Source of the DNA: Globisporangium splendens
Lineage: Eukaryota; Oomycota; Peronosporomycetes; Pythiales; Pythiaceae
Direction of reading: 5' to 3'
NCBI GenBank assembly: GCA_006386115.1
Contig: VFIW01000119.1
Location: forward strand, 62,001-126,000
Length of the DNA: 64,000 nt
The position numbers were made by a program, and so were the translations under genes. Below the pieces are notes generated by a model that saw only the letters and a program-made list of their open reading frames with translations, made no database searches and had not been told where the DNA came from. Within the stretch, counting starts at the first letter, position 1; each line of letters starts with the position of its first letter. This document shows positions 34,137 through 46,248 of the stretch, one piece after another.

Positions 34137-35605
34137 GTGAACATGCCGAAAAAATAAGCATGCGTCTCGTACCTTGTATGGCGCGTACTCCTCGCTCGGG
34201 AAACGCCGGTTCTCAACGTCCTCACGGTACTCCTCCAATCCGATTCGGATGCGCTCACCGACATCGGCGTATCGCTTGCAGAACCCCGGGACGTGCTGCG
34301 CGTGGTGAGGATGCTGGAGCATGCCGAGAAGGTCGTGGAATACCAGCACTTGGCCACTCGTCTCTGGGCCAGCACCGATGCCGATGGTTGGGATGCGCAG
34401 AAGCTCGGTGACCTGCTTGGCAACTGGGGACGGCACGCATTCCAACACAACCGCGAATGCACCCGCTTCTTGGACAGCGAGTGCGTCCTCAATGATCTGT
34501 TCGGCTTGGGCAGCTGTAAACCAAATGCAACACGACAATTAGTAAAAAAGGGACATGTACTACTCGTGTGCAAATCTCACGGACCCGTTCGTCCCTGCGC
34601 ACGAAAGCCACCGAGCACACTGATATGCTGCGGACGAAGCCCCACGTGACCAATGACCGCAATGCCTCCGTCAACAATAAGTTTGACTACGCTCACAAGC
34701 AGTTGCATTCCAATCAGTCAGAAAGGTCAGAGCAGCAACGATATCGTACAACAATAGCGGAGACCTACTCGTCTTTGCACGTTCACGTCCGCCTTCAATC
34801 TTCACGCAGTCGGCACCGCCCTCCTGCATTTAACCAACAATTGGTCATCAATACGCCACGCGAGACAGCTTTATTCAACCTCAGCGAAATCACTACCGCC
34901 AGTCTTCGGTCTCACCTTGAGCAGTCGCTGCGCGTTCTTCAGCGCTTCATATGGATCACCTTCGCAGGAACCAAACGGCATATCGGCAACAATAAGAGGT
35001 CGCTCCGCGCCACTGCAAGCATCATACAAGCATACAGCGAAGAAATGAATGAGAACACAAATAAAAGAGTATCGGGTGCCACACTGTACCGTTTCACAGC
35101 TCTGGTGTGGTGAATGATGTCATCCATCGTCACTGGAATCGTCGTGTCCATGCCCTGCAGCAATGTACGCATAATACCACACCGCAATTGCAACGTCAGC
35201 ATACGAAGCACTATGCATAGGCCACATGTGCCATACTCATGCGTTAGCAATGCATGAAAGCAATTATAACCACAAAGTACGCACCAATTCGACCATCCCG
35301 AGCGAATCGCCGACCAACAGCATGTCAAACCCCGCAAGGTCGACGTGCACAGCCGACGGGTAGTCGTACGCGGTCACCATCGTGATGGGCTTCTTCTTAC
35401 GCTTGAGGATGCCGATGTCGAGCGTCGTGACCTTGCGGCGCTCCATGAGTTTCAGCGTGCGCGCCGCCGCCGCCGCGTTGTAGGACGAGCCGTCGACCGC
35501 GCTGCTGCTCATGGCACGGGCGCCGAAGGGCAGTGTCGTCGTCTTCACGGTCGTGGTGCTTGGGCGCAGTCGGCGCGCGGCCGCGATGATGCGCAGCGCC
35601 GCCAT
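33951..35605 (-). CDS. panB: Ketopantoate hydroxymethyltransferase (PanB), probably mitochondrial
   Basis: Seven exons: 35285-35605, 35090-35154, 34916-35012, 34769-34823, 34584-34686, 34173-34513 and 33951-34067, with consistent phase. The enzyme transfers a hydroxymethyl group from methylene-tetrahydrofolate to alpha-ketoisovalerate, the first committed step of pantothenate (CoA) synthesis. Recognisable blocks are [30 protein letters not shown] (Mg-binding Asp), [70 protein letters not shown] and [20 protein letters not shown]. The first 35 residues are Arg/Ala-rich and acid-free, consistent with a mitochondrial presequence. A (GA)n tract lies in the last intron. Start chosen at the first ATG of the frame. 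Confidence 0.95.
34101..34136. repeat. (TC)n/(GA)n microsatellite in the last panB intron
   Basis: An almost pure TC run with one TTTC interruption, inside the intron 34068-34172. On the gene strand it is a purine (GA) tract, not the usual polypyrimidine tract. Confidence 0.9.
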
Positions 35606-36304
35606 TCTTGTGCGTTCTGGTGCTGTGAGTGCGGCGGATGCGTGAGTGAATGAAAATGCGGACAGTGGAGACACTAGTGGAGACTTGAAGTGGCAGCAAT
35701 TCAGCAATGAATTGACGAGCGCAATTCAATGTCAAGTCAACGAACAACACTCATGGAGAGAAACTCATCCAAGCGACGTGCTTGGACTTCTGCGTGGTTT
35801 GGAATCGATCGATTGTTGAAGTATGCACAGCACGAAGATTCCGTCATACTCTGCTGGGTTTGCGCGAAATCGCTCCTCTGCTTCGTCTTGTACTGTGCTT
35901 TGCATCCGTGCGAGCGCACTCGCCTTTTAGGTGGGTTGAGTTCGCTCAATCTGCAAGCGCATCTTTCTCAATCGGTGCATTCCTTTTCCGATGCTTCAAG
36001 CGCCGATGCAGGCTGCACTATGATGCAAGTCCCTAATTTCTTCAACCTACAGCGCTCTCGCTTTATCCCAGCGGTTGTCGGGTGATCACCTCCCATCCAT
36101 CATCATGCCTGTCATTTGTTCCATTCGCACTTGGACACATCTACTCTGCTTCAATTCAAAAATGAATCACTTGCAATTCATTTTCCTGCACCTCGGAGTG
36201 ACGTTCCTCTGGTTTGTGCATGCGTTGAAGAATCATCCCCGCATCCATTTCGCATTCTCCCTCGCATTCCCCCTTCCGCCTCCATCTCCTCTTTATCTGT
36301 CGAC
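35606..36304. other. Divergent intergenic region between panB and the VOC gene
   Basis: About 700 bp between two start codons. Open frames on both strands are short, Cys/Ser-rich and unlike proteins. Several TTCATT/TCATTT-type oligomers occur near 36116-36200, resembling oomycete initiator elements, but none is decisive. No RNA gene was seen. Confidence 0.4.
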
Positions 36305-36975
36305 ATGCTCCGCCGCGCGCTCTTCTCGCAATGTGCGCCTGCGCTGCGCCGCCGCGGCTTCGCGACGGGCATCCCTCCCTTCCACCTCGCTATCCCCGTG
36401 CGCGACCTTGATGAAGGTATCAAGCGCTCTCTGCATGCGGATGTGTAGAATGGATACGTCATGGGTGTGTCAGGCTGACACGCATGTTGTTACTTAGCGC
36501 GCGACTTTTACGGTGGCACCATGGGCTTCACGGAAGGACGGTCGTCGGCGCAATGGCAGGTACGGACATCTTCTTGTGTGCATTTACGTCAATGTGCAGT
36601 CCGCCTGTCATTCGTATTGATCCGCATTATTATGTCATGAATGGATGCTTATAGGACTACAACATGCTCGGACACCAGCTCGTAGTGCACGCTGTGGGCA
36701 AGGATTACAAAGCGGTTGACTTCCACAACCCCGTCGACGCCGACGATGTCCCCGTGCCGCACTTTGGCGCCGCGCTGACTGTGGACGAGTTCCACGCGCT
36801 CGCGGACCGCATCAAGAAGAGCGGCGTCAAGTTCATCATCGAGCCGCACCTGCGCTTCCAGGGGCACAAGGGCGAGCAGTGGACGATGTTCTTCAAGGAT
36901 CCGAGCGGCAACAACCTCGAGTTCAAGGCCATGACCACGCCCGAGAACCTCTTTGCGAAGTACGTCGAGCACTAA
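36305..36975 (+). CDS. VOC-superfamily (glyoxalase/dioxygenase-fold) protein, mitochondrial
   Basis: Three exons: 36305-36416, 36498-36559 and 36655-36975, giving about 164 residues. The Arg-rich start MLRRALFSQCAPALRRRGFA looks like a mitochondrial presequence. The VOC fold follows, opening with PPFHLAIPVRDLDEARDFYG and ending with FFKDPSGNNLEFKAM. Metal-ligand candidates are His in FHLAIPV, His in LGHQLVVH and Glu in NNLEFK. The spacing resembles small bacterial and algal glyoxalase-like proteins, not classical glyoxalase I. The substrate cannot be told from the sequence. It is tail-to-tail with the helical-repeat gene, 158 bp apart. Confidence 0.87.
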
Positions 36976-37133
36976 AAGGCAAAGCAGTGGCAAAGACATG
37001 AAAAAAGAAAAAGCACCGACCGACGGATACAAATACAGCATCTCTCATTTCTTGTTACTATTGTGCAGTGCGCGGCATGATGCCAATGACAAAGTTGACT
37101 GGCATGTGTTCTATCTTCAGCAGGAACCAATGC

Positions 37134-38331
37134 TCAATCGTCACCGCCATCGATATCATCAGGTTCGTAGTCGTCAAACTCGTCGCCGTCCACTTCGTCA
37201 TCGCTGTTTGATTCGTGTTCCTCCCATTCGCGCTCCGCGAGCTCCTCCTTGAGCATCTCGACAGCCGTCTGGTACATGCCGAGGTACATTTCCTCGGACA
37301 CGTCATTCTCTGTGGGAACTGGTTCGGGCAGTTCGGCCAGTTCCTTTTCGATCCACGCAAACGCACCAACGGTGTCGAGCCACACGCCGATATTCTGCGA
37401 ACAGTACAGGAACGCTTCCTCGACCGAGCCGGGCTTGGGTTCCTTGATGTCGTCCACGTACTCGACGACCTGGAAGAACGTCTCGTGGGCCGCGATGAAC
37501 ACGGCGATGAACGGATTGAGCTTGAACGCCTTGAGGAAAGCCTCGCGCACGACCTCTTCGCTCGAGCCTTCCTCCTCCAACACTTCCCACGACACGTACT
37601 CGAGGATGACCTGGCAGTACGCGAGCACGGCCGACGCCTCGCCGCGGAACTTGTCGATCAATTCCCGAGCTTCGGCGCCGCGACCTTCGTCCACGAGCAC
37701 GCATGTGAGCCCTTCGCGAGACCGCATCGAGTCGTCTGTGTCCAGCTGCATGCACGTCTCGTAGTGCTTGATGCCGCGATCAGGCATACCTGCATTGCAG
37801 CACGCTTCTGCCAGCTGCTTCATGATTCTATGCGACACACACACAAAGAGAAAGAGTGCTCAAATCAGCGCAATCAACGGCGGCATACAGCGCATACTGT
37901 CGCTCGTACACGCACCTCAGATATTCGCGCGTCTCGGCGTGAGTCGAAAAGTTGCCGCCCTTCAGCGTGGCTTCGTACAGGTTGTACGTCTCAATGGGCT
38001 TCTTGAGCTCGTCGCCATGCTCATCCAGCTCACCGGCCGCAATGCGCGCTAGCAGTGCTGCGGGTCGTGCCGCGCCCTTGAGCTTCCATTCAGAGGGCGG
38101 CGTGGGTCCCTTGCGCGGCGGCGGCTTCGGAGGCGCCGGGTACTTGGGGAACGCCTTGAGCTCCTTCTCCTTGCGGTCGAGCGCACGCTGCAGCTGCACG
38201 ACGCGCATGCGCTTGCGGTTCTGCTCGCGCTTATCCTTGCTCGTCTGGATACACTCGATCGAGCTCTGCGCGAACGCCTGCGCCTTGGCCGTCGCGCGCG
38301 GTCCCTTCTTCCGGTGCCCCTTGACGCCCAT
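37134..38331 (-). CDS. Helical-repeat (TPR-like) protein with acidic C-terminus
   Basis: Two exons: 37916-38331 and 37134-37827, joined in phase through a GTGCGT...CATAG intron, giving about 369 residues. The N-terminus is basic and lysine-rich (MGVKGHRKKGPRATAKAQAF), then a proline-rich segment (PKYPAPPKPPPRKGPTPP). From about residue 110 amphipathic helix pairs resemble TPR units: IMKQLAEACCNAGMPDRGIK and HYETCMQLDTDDSMRSREGL. The C-terminal 25 residues are almost all D/E/Y/G. A basic head, helical body and acidic tail suggest a nuclear or ribosome-assembly adaptor, but this is inference. The family was not recognised. Confidence 0.78.
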
Positions 38332-39452
38332 TTGTCAGATTGGCTTCCTGTAAATATGTGTGTGGCACTTTGCATTGGCAGCGAGCCACTCAACAGAAAG
38401 CTTAAGTGCGCGCGTGGCTTAATCTGTTAAGTTCGTTTTGTTGATGAGTGTCAAATTGAGAAGATGGCTACACAACGGTGAACTGCGGAGTTTAAAGAAC
38501 GTGCTTCACATAGCGAGCTATTGCGTTCGGAGAGGAGACTACTGGCTTTTGGGTTTGTGTCCGAAGGTCATGTTGGAGGCTGCCTGGAAGGAGTACTCGG
38601 GGGCGTCAACCACTGGTGTGTCTCGCGGTATCGGAAGCGCCAAGTGGATATGTGGACGGATTACCGTGAATATCCATCCATACAGATGCGAACAATTTGG
38701 CACAGAGCTGAGAGTGGTAGGAGGAGAAGATTTTTGAGAATCCTATTGACTCCTTTTCTTTATTGCTGCAACCTCGATTATCCAATCTGGCGTCAAACAT
38801 TTCGCTTCTGGGTTCCACCGCAGAAACGAAAGCACAATCGCTACGGACGTAAATGCTGTGTATTCTTTCGCATCTACACACATACTACGTACTGCAGTTG
38901 TCTGCTTGGCCGTTTGTATGTCGTGATATAGATGGATAACGGTGACTGAGATGCCGCACCAGCTTCAACTCCAAGAGAAAAGTGTGCGACGTCATTTCCA
39001 TCATGCGCTCACAAACTGCACGCTACAGTGGCAACCAGTCTCGCCAACGAGAGCTAAGCTACTGTAGTTAGGCTAAGGTTGCGTCGTACACCCGGGTCTT
39101 GATGCGCGTTCTGCGTAGGTCATGCAACGGCATTTGGATCCCTCGTCGCCATGCAATGTCCTTTGGAGATCCGCCAATCGGACGCCCTCTCGAAACAAAC
39201 GTTGTTTTCAACAAAATCACGCATGGTCGCATTTATTTACCCTTCTTCTGTTCATTTACCTCTATTTTACAATATGTCTTCTATTTCTATTATGGAGACC
39301 TTTATAAAGTGAATTATTGATTATCGAGCATAACTGTGAAGATGCATCATTTCTGCCAATCACACGCGCGCGCTCTGCATTTCCCTAACGCGCACACTCG
39401 AGTGGAGGAGACTTGACCGCAGCGAGCAATAAGCACGACAAAGACCAGCAGT
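38332..39452. other. Intergenic region without convincing genes
   Basis: About 1.1 kb between two outward-facing genes. A plus-strand frame of 99 codons at 38438-38737 has no recognised motif and composition unlike its neighbours. At 39345 the string GCATCATTTCTGCCAATCAC resembles an oomycete initiator and lies about 105 bp upstream of the mL54 ATG. Nothing else was seen. Confidence 0.4.
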
Positions 39453-39806
39453 ATGAGCATGTTGACGCGACGAATCGTGCAGACGCTGAAGCACTCGGGT
39501 GCGCGCGGCTTCGCGGCGCCAGGCAAGGGCAAGGGCGGCGGTGGCGCCAACGCCATCGTGGAGGAGGCCGTGGACCTCGCCAAGTTCGTGCCGACTAACA
39601 TCTTCAAGGAGGGTTCGCACGCCGAGCTCAAGGATCCGGCCGAGTACCCAGAGTGGCTCTTCAAGCTGCTCGACGTGCAGCCGACGCTCGGCGAGCTCGA
39701 GCGCGCGGGCTTCGACAATTTGGAGCTTGAGCAGCAGCGCCGCATGCTCACGCTGGCCAACCGCCGGTTCGTCAAGAGCAACAACGCCGCCAAGTCCAAG
39801 AAGTAA
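39453..39806 (+). CDS. Mitochondrial large-subunit ribosomal protein mL54 (MRPL54/L37 family)
   Basis: 117 residues, no intron. The N-terminus MSMLTRRIVQTLKHSGARGF is a plausible mitochondrial presequence, followed by a Gly/Lys linker (GKGKGGGGA). The conserved core is AKFVPTNIFKEGSHAELKDP then AEYPEWLFKLLDVQPTLGEL. The EYPxWLF motif is the hallmark of mL54. The basic end NRRFVKSNNAAKSKK fits rRNA contact. The length is normal for the family. Confidence 0.88.
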   Translation: MSMLTRRIVQTLKHSGARGFAAPGKGKGGGGANAIVEEAVDLAKFVPTNIFKEGSHAELKDPAEYPEWLFKLLDVQPTLGELERAGFDNLELEQQRRMLTLANRRFVKSNNAAKSKK

Positions 39807-40200
39807 GCACAAGCGGTTGATGACGAAGACTTGTACACAGACACAGAGACACATAGAAGGAGACGAAGGGGATAGCGATGCGAGCGGATTGAAGACGACA
39901 GTGCGGCTGCAGCGGAAGGAACGAGGTGTTTGTATATTGCAAACGGTATTGTCCATGGGCTTTTTAGTCAAAAAGAGTGTGGCACAACCATAAAAAAACA
40001 CGACAAAAAGAGAGAATGGCAGTGCAAGCGGTGAGCATTTGGTTTTATCGCTTTTTGTATTGTTTTACGTTGAATTGGTTGTGTTGAATGCTTTGGTTGC
40101 TGTGTTCTACCTACGATTGGGGCCACATTGACACCGTCAAAATGGCGCCTTTGCGCTGATTATTCTCATGGGGGAAACGTTCCCACTTGAGTAAATGAAG
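39807..40200. other. Intergenic region between mL54 and LSm5 (convergent 3' ends)
   Basis: 394 bp between two converging stops, AT-richer than its surroundings, with several A- and T-runs. Probably 3' UTRs. No gene was recognised. Confidence 0.4.
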
Positions 40201-40880
40201 CTATTCGGTCGTTGGGAATCCGCCTGGCACGAGCTACAAACACACACAACGCAACATATCCGCACATGAGTCCACACTGCGCAACATGCTGTTGCCAGCA
40301 GAGCCATTTGACACCATCCCGACGTACGAGGCAGATGTTGTTGCCGTTCAGTAGCACTTGGTCCAACTTGATCTCTCGCTTGCCTTCCGGGGTGATCTCA
40401 CTGTATCATACAAAATCACAATAAAGAACGCAGAGATTAGACCCACAAGCGTCGATCTATAGTCAGCCTAAAGGCAACACGAGCACATACTATTCCGTCA
40501 CGTCGTCCAACACCATGTCTGCATACACACAAAGCGCAATCGACAGAGAAATTAATACCACTGTAAGCCATTTATCCACTGAATAGAGACACACATGCAT
40601 CACACCCACAAAGGCGTCATACAGAAAGCGCTGGCACGTACTCACGTAGTCGTCAAAGCCGCGCAGTGTGCCCAGGAACTCCTTGTCGCCCTTCATGATG
40701 ATCCACAGGCGCGAGCCGATGCACTTGTCAATCAGTTCTGCCCACAACACACACGCATGCATATACACATGCGAACACACACAGCCAGTCAGTCGCTGTT
40801 ACCGCACATGCATTTACGCCGCCGCCATGGACGCGCGGCACCCGCGACATACCGAGCGGAAGGAGGCGGCTTTGGGACAT
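40201..40880 (-). CDS. LSM5: U6 snRNA-associated Sm-like protein LSm5
   Basis: Five small exons were reconstructed: 40853-40880, 40642-40737, 40491-40518, 40328-40400 and 40201-40233, totalling 258 nt (85 residues). The product reads MSQSRLLPLELIDKCIGSRL, then GDKEFLGTLRGFDDYVNMVL, then DDVTEYEITPEGKREIKLDQ, then VLLNGNNICLLVPGGFPTTE. This is the full Sm fold with Sm1 (GTLRGFDDYVNMVL) and Sm2 (LNGNNICLL). LSm5 is a member of the LSm1-7 mRNA decay ring and the LSm2-8 U6 ring. The internal 28-nt micro-exon is set by phase and by the family-specific VNMVLDDVTE sequence. The other plausible donors break the frame. Confidence 0.95.
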
Positions 40881-41017
40881 GGTGCTGCTCAATATAGGCT
40901 TCTCTGTGTGCATTGGTGCCAAGCACAAAAAGGGAGGGGATATTGTGTGCATGTGGTCCACACCACGAGTCTTCCATACTTTATTTCAGTATATCTTCAT
41001 TTTTGCATTCGGTCACA

Positions 41018-42734
41018 ATGGAGGAGGGCGACGCAGAGGAGCAGGCGCACTACGCGTCCGTGCTGCTGTCGTTCCGCGAGTACGAGGCGTTCGTGATGCG
41101 CGAGATCTTCCGCCGCAAGAAGCACCTGCAGTCGCTTCCTGTCGACATGCAGCGCCGCCTGCCGCAGTCCTCCACCATGCGCAACCTCCACCACTTTGTC
41201 GTACGTGCATTTTTGCCATCGATTCCATTGCCACATGAGCGCTGATGAATCGCTATTGTTGTCTATGATATGCACAGAACGCAGCGCACCATAACCAGCT
41301 TTTCCTGGAGCGCATCGTGCAGGCGCAATTGGAGCACGGGCATGTGGAGCTCCCGCAAGTGAACCCCAAGACGCCGCTGCAGAGCCCGCCGCGCCACTTG
41401 GCCAAGCTCAAGAGTACGCTGCACCAGTTCGTGCGCGATTGGTCGGAGGAGGTATGTAATGCGCGGACCTATTGTCGTGTGCATTTGTTGTATGTGTACG
41501 TGATTCATTAATCGTGTATATGTGCACTGCCAACCTTTTAGGGCAAGAAGGAGCGCGAAATGTGCTACGCGCCGATTCTCAAGGAGCTCAAGCGCGTCCT
41601 CCCCATCAAACCCGAGAACCAGTACGTCCTTCGCTTTGCGCTGCTGTTGCATATTGGTGTATAACTACCTGCTGCCATACTAATTGATTGGCTTTTGCAT
41701 TGTACGATAAAAGAAACACGCAGCGCGTGCTGATACCAGGTGCTGGTCTCGGGCGGCTCGCGCTGGAGATTGCGGCAAAAGGTATGAGGCTGTCTTCGCA
41801 TTCATATTTGTGCTAGCAGTGCATGGGACCTAGCCCGTATACTTACTGTTTTTATTGCTATTAGGATATGCGGCTCAGGGCAACGAATTCTCGTATCAAA
41901 TGCTCTTTGCCAGCAATTTCATTCTCAACTGGTACCATTCCTTGCGCTTGATACCACACTCGGGCTTTTTGAATATGCGAACTGATACCGAATGCCGTCC
42001 TTCTCATTCCTATATGGCTACAGGGCGACGCAACCGGGCGAGTTCGAGATCCACCCGTGGATCCACAATCCGTCGAACGCGCTCTCGATCACGGACCTGC
42101 TGCGGCCCGTGCAGATCCCCGACGTGAGCCCCACACAACTTCTGGGTCTCGACAAGGGGAACCGCCCGGACTTCTCCATGTGCGCTGGCGAGTTCCTCGA
42201 GGCCTACGCCAACGACAAAGGTGCGAACTAAAGCCATCAGGTAATTTATCTATGTGTAAATGCTGACATGGGATGTGGATTTCTCACCTGTTTGTAGAGT
42301 GCTGGGACTGCATCGTGACGTGCTTCTTCATTGACACGGCGCCGAATGTGATCGAGTACGTCGTGGCGTTCGAGCGCATGCTCAAGCCCGGCGGGTACTG
42401 GATCAACCTCGGACCGCTGTTGTACCACTGGCAGAGTAGCGGCGGTGACGACGACGAGCGCTACGCGCAGTCCGTGGAGCTCTCGTACGAGGAGATCAAG
42501 CACGTCATGGGCACCTACAACTTCAAAATCCTGGTACCTAGCATGCATTCAGTCGACGGCATTTAGTTGTTCATCCTGTTCTCATGCGGTGGTTGTGACT
42601 GTTCTGTTATTATGCATTTACAGAAAGAATCGCAGCGCGAGTGCGAGTACACGAGTAACGTCAAGTCGATGATGAAGACCGTGTACAACTGCGCGTTCTT
42701 CACAGCCGTCAAGGATGTTCCTGCTTCGCAATAA
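41018..42734 (+). CDS. Carnosine N-methyltransferase-like protein (CARNMT1/N2227 family)
   Basis: Eight exons: 41018-41200, 41278-41451, 41542-41621, 41714-41781, 41875-41941, 42024-42220, 42298-42533 and 42624-42734, all GT-AG and in phase. The SAM-binding motif is RVLIPGAGLGRLALEIA, followed by the family block GNEFSYQMLFASNFILNW. Further family blocks are IHPWIHNPSNALSITDLLRP, WDCIVTCFFIDTAPNVIEYV and LKPGGYWINLGPLLYHW. The N2227 family methylates carnosine or related histidine-containing dipeptides. The substrate in oomycetes is not established. The gene starts 137 bp from the divergent LSm5 start, so a shared promoter is likely. The product is about 371 residues, near the family norm. 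Confidence 0.92.
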
Positions 42735-42901
42735 ACGTCTTTTTCTATTGTGTTTCCACCATTTGAATGGGTTAACTTGGCGTTTATCTTTTACCACTCA
42801 CGCATACGCATGTTCATATATATTGCTGCATCACAAGCACATCCTTCACACCATGCGCTTCTCCACATCGATGCATTTTGGTTGGCTGTTTGTTACTGCG
42901 T

Positions 42902-43114
42902 TTACGCGAGATCCTCGTCGTCAAAGTCGTCGTCGACGTGCTTGAGCGCGTTGGTGTGCACGGGCACCTCGTCACCCATGCGCTCCATCTCGGGGTTGCC
43001 GCCGGCCGCGCCTTCGACCTCCATCTCGTTCTCCATCTGCATCTTGAGGCGCGCGTGCAGCTGCTTCGGCGGCACCGCGGTGCTTCCTTTCTTCTCGCGC
43101 GGCGGGGTCTCCAT
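42902..43114 (-). CDS. Small acidic hypothetical protein
   Basis: 70 residues from METPPREKKG. The frame is open upstream, but that part looks like 5' leader. Met-rich centre (KMQMENEMEVE) and acidic tail (HVDDDFDDEDLA). It has no membrane segment and no recognised family. GC content and codon use match neighbouring genes, and it sits 167 bp from the end of the convergent CARNMT1-like gene. Confidence 0.5.
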   Translation of the reverse strand: METPPREKKGSTAVPPKQLHARLKMQMENEMEVEGAAGGNPEMERMGDEVPVHTNALKHVDDDFDDEDLA

Positions 43115-43477
43115 CGTCTTGTTGCTTTCTTTGCTGGGAAAATGGGTGTGTTGCTGTTTGATACCAGTTGCCAAAATCTTGATACCAGACGACTTCCACA
43201 ATCTACAATCCGGTCTACTATTTATTAGTGTCCACTGAATACCGAGAAATTCTGATCATTACCGGTATTCTGCACTATATCTTTGCAGCGGACTTCTATT
43301 CAGACCTTGCCATCCAGTAGCAAAACGCTACAGCACTGAAAAGAAAAAACCTCAAAGTGAAGAGGGGGAACGTGTTCCCAAATAACCTCGACACCTTTCG
43401 CGATCCTTTCAGAAGCTCCATAACGCAGAGGAAAGCGGCATAAAGAAGGCGAGAACGCAACAACCAGAGGCGACGGA
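43115..43477. other. Divergent intergenic region upstream of the Rpn11 gene
   Basis: 363 bp between two divergent starts, presumably holding both promoters. No recognised proteasome-associated control element, RNA gene or repeat was seen. Confidence 0.4.
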
Positions 43478-44819
<1,342 letters not shown>

Positions 44820-45067
44820 GTGTGTGCGTGCCGGTCTGAAGAAGAAAGAAGAGACACTATAGTTGATGCAAGTGCTCCGATACGACAGCCATATAACGAA
44901 GAAGAAGAAAAAAGGCAACTCAATGCAATCGTATCGCACTTGGATAACTTATGCACTGACAGAGAATCGGATTGTGCGCACATATACAAGGATTCGTATC
45001 ATACGCTGCATCTATTTTATTCTCTTTTTTCTAACGTTCTAGCAATTGTGTGGAAGGCGCAGGGGCT

Positions 45068-45534
45068 CTACTGCGGACGCACTTCGGCGATCTTCACGGG
45101 TCGGTTCTCGGCGAGCGACTTGTTGGCAGCCATGGCCAGCAGCAGCGCCTCGCGGCCGTCGTTGCCGCCAACGGGCACCGTCGCGCTCTTGTCGTTGCAC
45201 ACGCGGATGAATGTCTCCATCTCGGCCACGTACGCGTCCATGTAGCGCTCGAGGAAGAAGTGCAGCGGCACGTCGCGCTGCACGGCGTGCTTGGTGGACA
45301 CGACGACCGTGTTGGCGTAGTTGTTGTCGCAGGACGCCGAGCCCTTGGAGCCGAGCACCTCGACGCGCTGGTCGTAGCCGTACGCGGCCTCACGGCTGTT
45401 CTCGATGTACGCGATCACGCCGTTCTGGAAGCGCAGCAGCACCACGGCCGTGTCGATGTCGCCCGCCGCCGCGATCTCCGGCTTCACGCTCTGCGCCATG
45501 GCGTACACCTCGTCTACCTCGGCACCCACGAGGA

Positions 45535-45568
<34 letters not shown>

Positions 45569-46248
45569 GCAGAACATGCCGCCCGACACCTTGATGTACG
45601 AAATAGGCGGCGCGCCCGGATCGCGGCTCGTGATGCGCACCATGTTGAGCTTGCCGACCTCGTCGCGCGCGATGGCGTCGCGCACGCGCTTGAAGTTGGC
45701 ATCGAAGCGGCGGTTAAAGCCGATCATCATCTTCACGCCCGCGTCCTCCACCTACAGATGCATCACAAAAACTACTTCAGCACGATATGCAAGCGAGAAA
45801 GAGGAGCATGCGCATACCGCTTTGATGGCGTGGTTGACGACGTCAATGGTCAAGTCGATGGGCTTTTCGCAGAAGATGTGCTTCTTGTGCTTGGCGGCCT
45901 GCACGATCTGCTCGGCGTGCTTGTCCGTGGGCGAGCAGATGATCACGGCGTCGATCTCGGGGTCCTCGATGATCTCCGACGCGTCCATCGTCCACTTTGG
46001 GATGCCGTACATCGCGGCTACTTCCTGCGCGACGCCCTCCACCGGGTCCGCAATCTAAATATCAGCATATACACACATACGGCATTAGCGCACTTGCAAG
46101 CTGCATCCATGCATTAATCAAGCGAAGAGCTACATACGCAGAGGACGGATGCGCCGGCGCGCACGAGGCTCTGCGCGTGCACGCGGCCGATGCGACCACC
46201 GCCGAGGATGCCGACGCGCAGGCGCATGTTGCTGCTGGTGTTGTCCAT
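45068..46248 (-). CDS. Inositol 2-dehydrogenase-like oxidoreductase, copy A (Gfo/Idh/MocA family)
   Basis: Three exons: 46138-46248, 45818-46054 and 45068-45751, about 343 residues. The NAD(P)-binding motif is VGILGGGRIGRVHA at residues 12-25. The EKP catalytic-lysine motif is in FCEKPIDLT, and the C-terminal domain holds GGMFCDMTIHDFDMARFLVG with the expected catalytic Asp/His. The family oxidises myo-inositol or related sugars with NAD. The exact substrate is unproven. It starts directly at MDNTSSNMRLRVGI without a presequence, so is probably cytosolic. From 45078 to 46006 it matches copy B at 57 kb with no difference I could see, including the intron. It ends ...AEVRPQ, while copy B ends ...AEVRK. 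Confidence 0.92.
45078..46006 (-). repeat. 929-bp inverted duplicate segment, copy A
   Basis: The reverse complement matches 57359-58287 without a gap. Translations of several frames on both strands are identical across it, so the nucleotides should be identical or very nearly so. It covers most of exon 2, the 66-bp intron and nearly all of exon 3. Confidence 0.92.

Noticed and set aside
36116..36200. Oomycete initiator (TCATT-type) cluster upstream of the VOC gene
   Set aside because: The motif is short and frequent by chance. No single copy stands out in position or flanks.
38438..38931. Overlapping frames of 99 and 136 codons in the 38-39 kb gap
   Set aside because: No motif, Cys/Trp/Arg-rich composition unlike the neighbouring genes, and no supporting splice or start context.
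45050..46117. 355-codon plus-strand open frame opposite inositol dehydrogenase A (and the matching 367-codon frame at 57230-58333 minus opposite copy B)
   Set aside because: It mirrors a GC-rich coding exon. The product is His/Val/Arg/Leu-rich without motifs, and it exists in both copies only because the DNA is duplicated.
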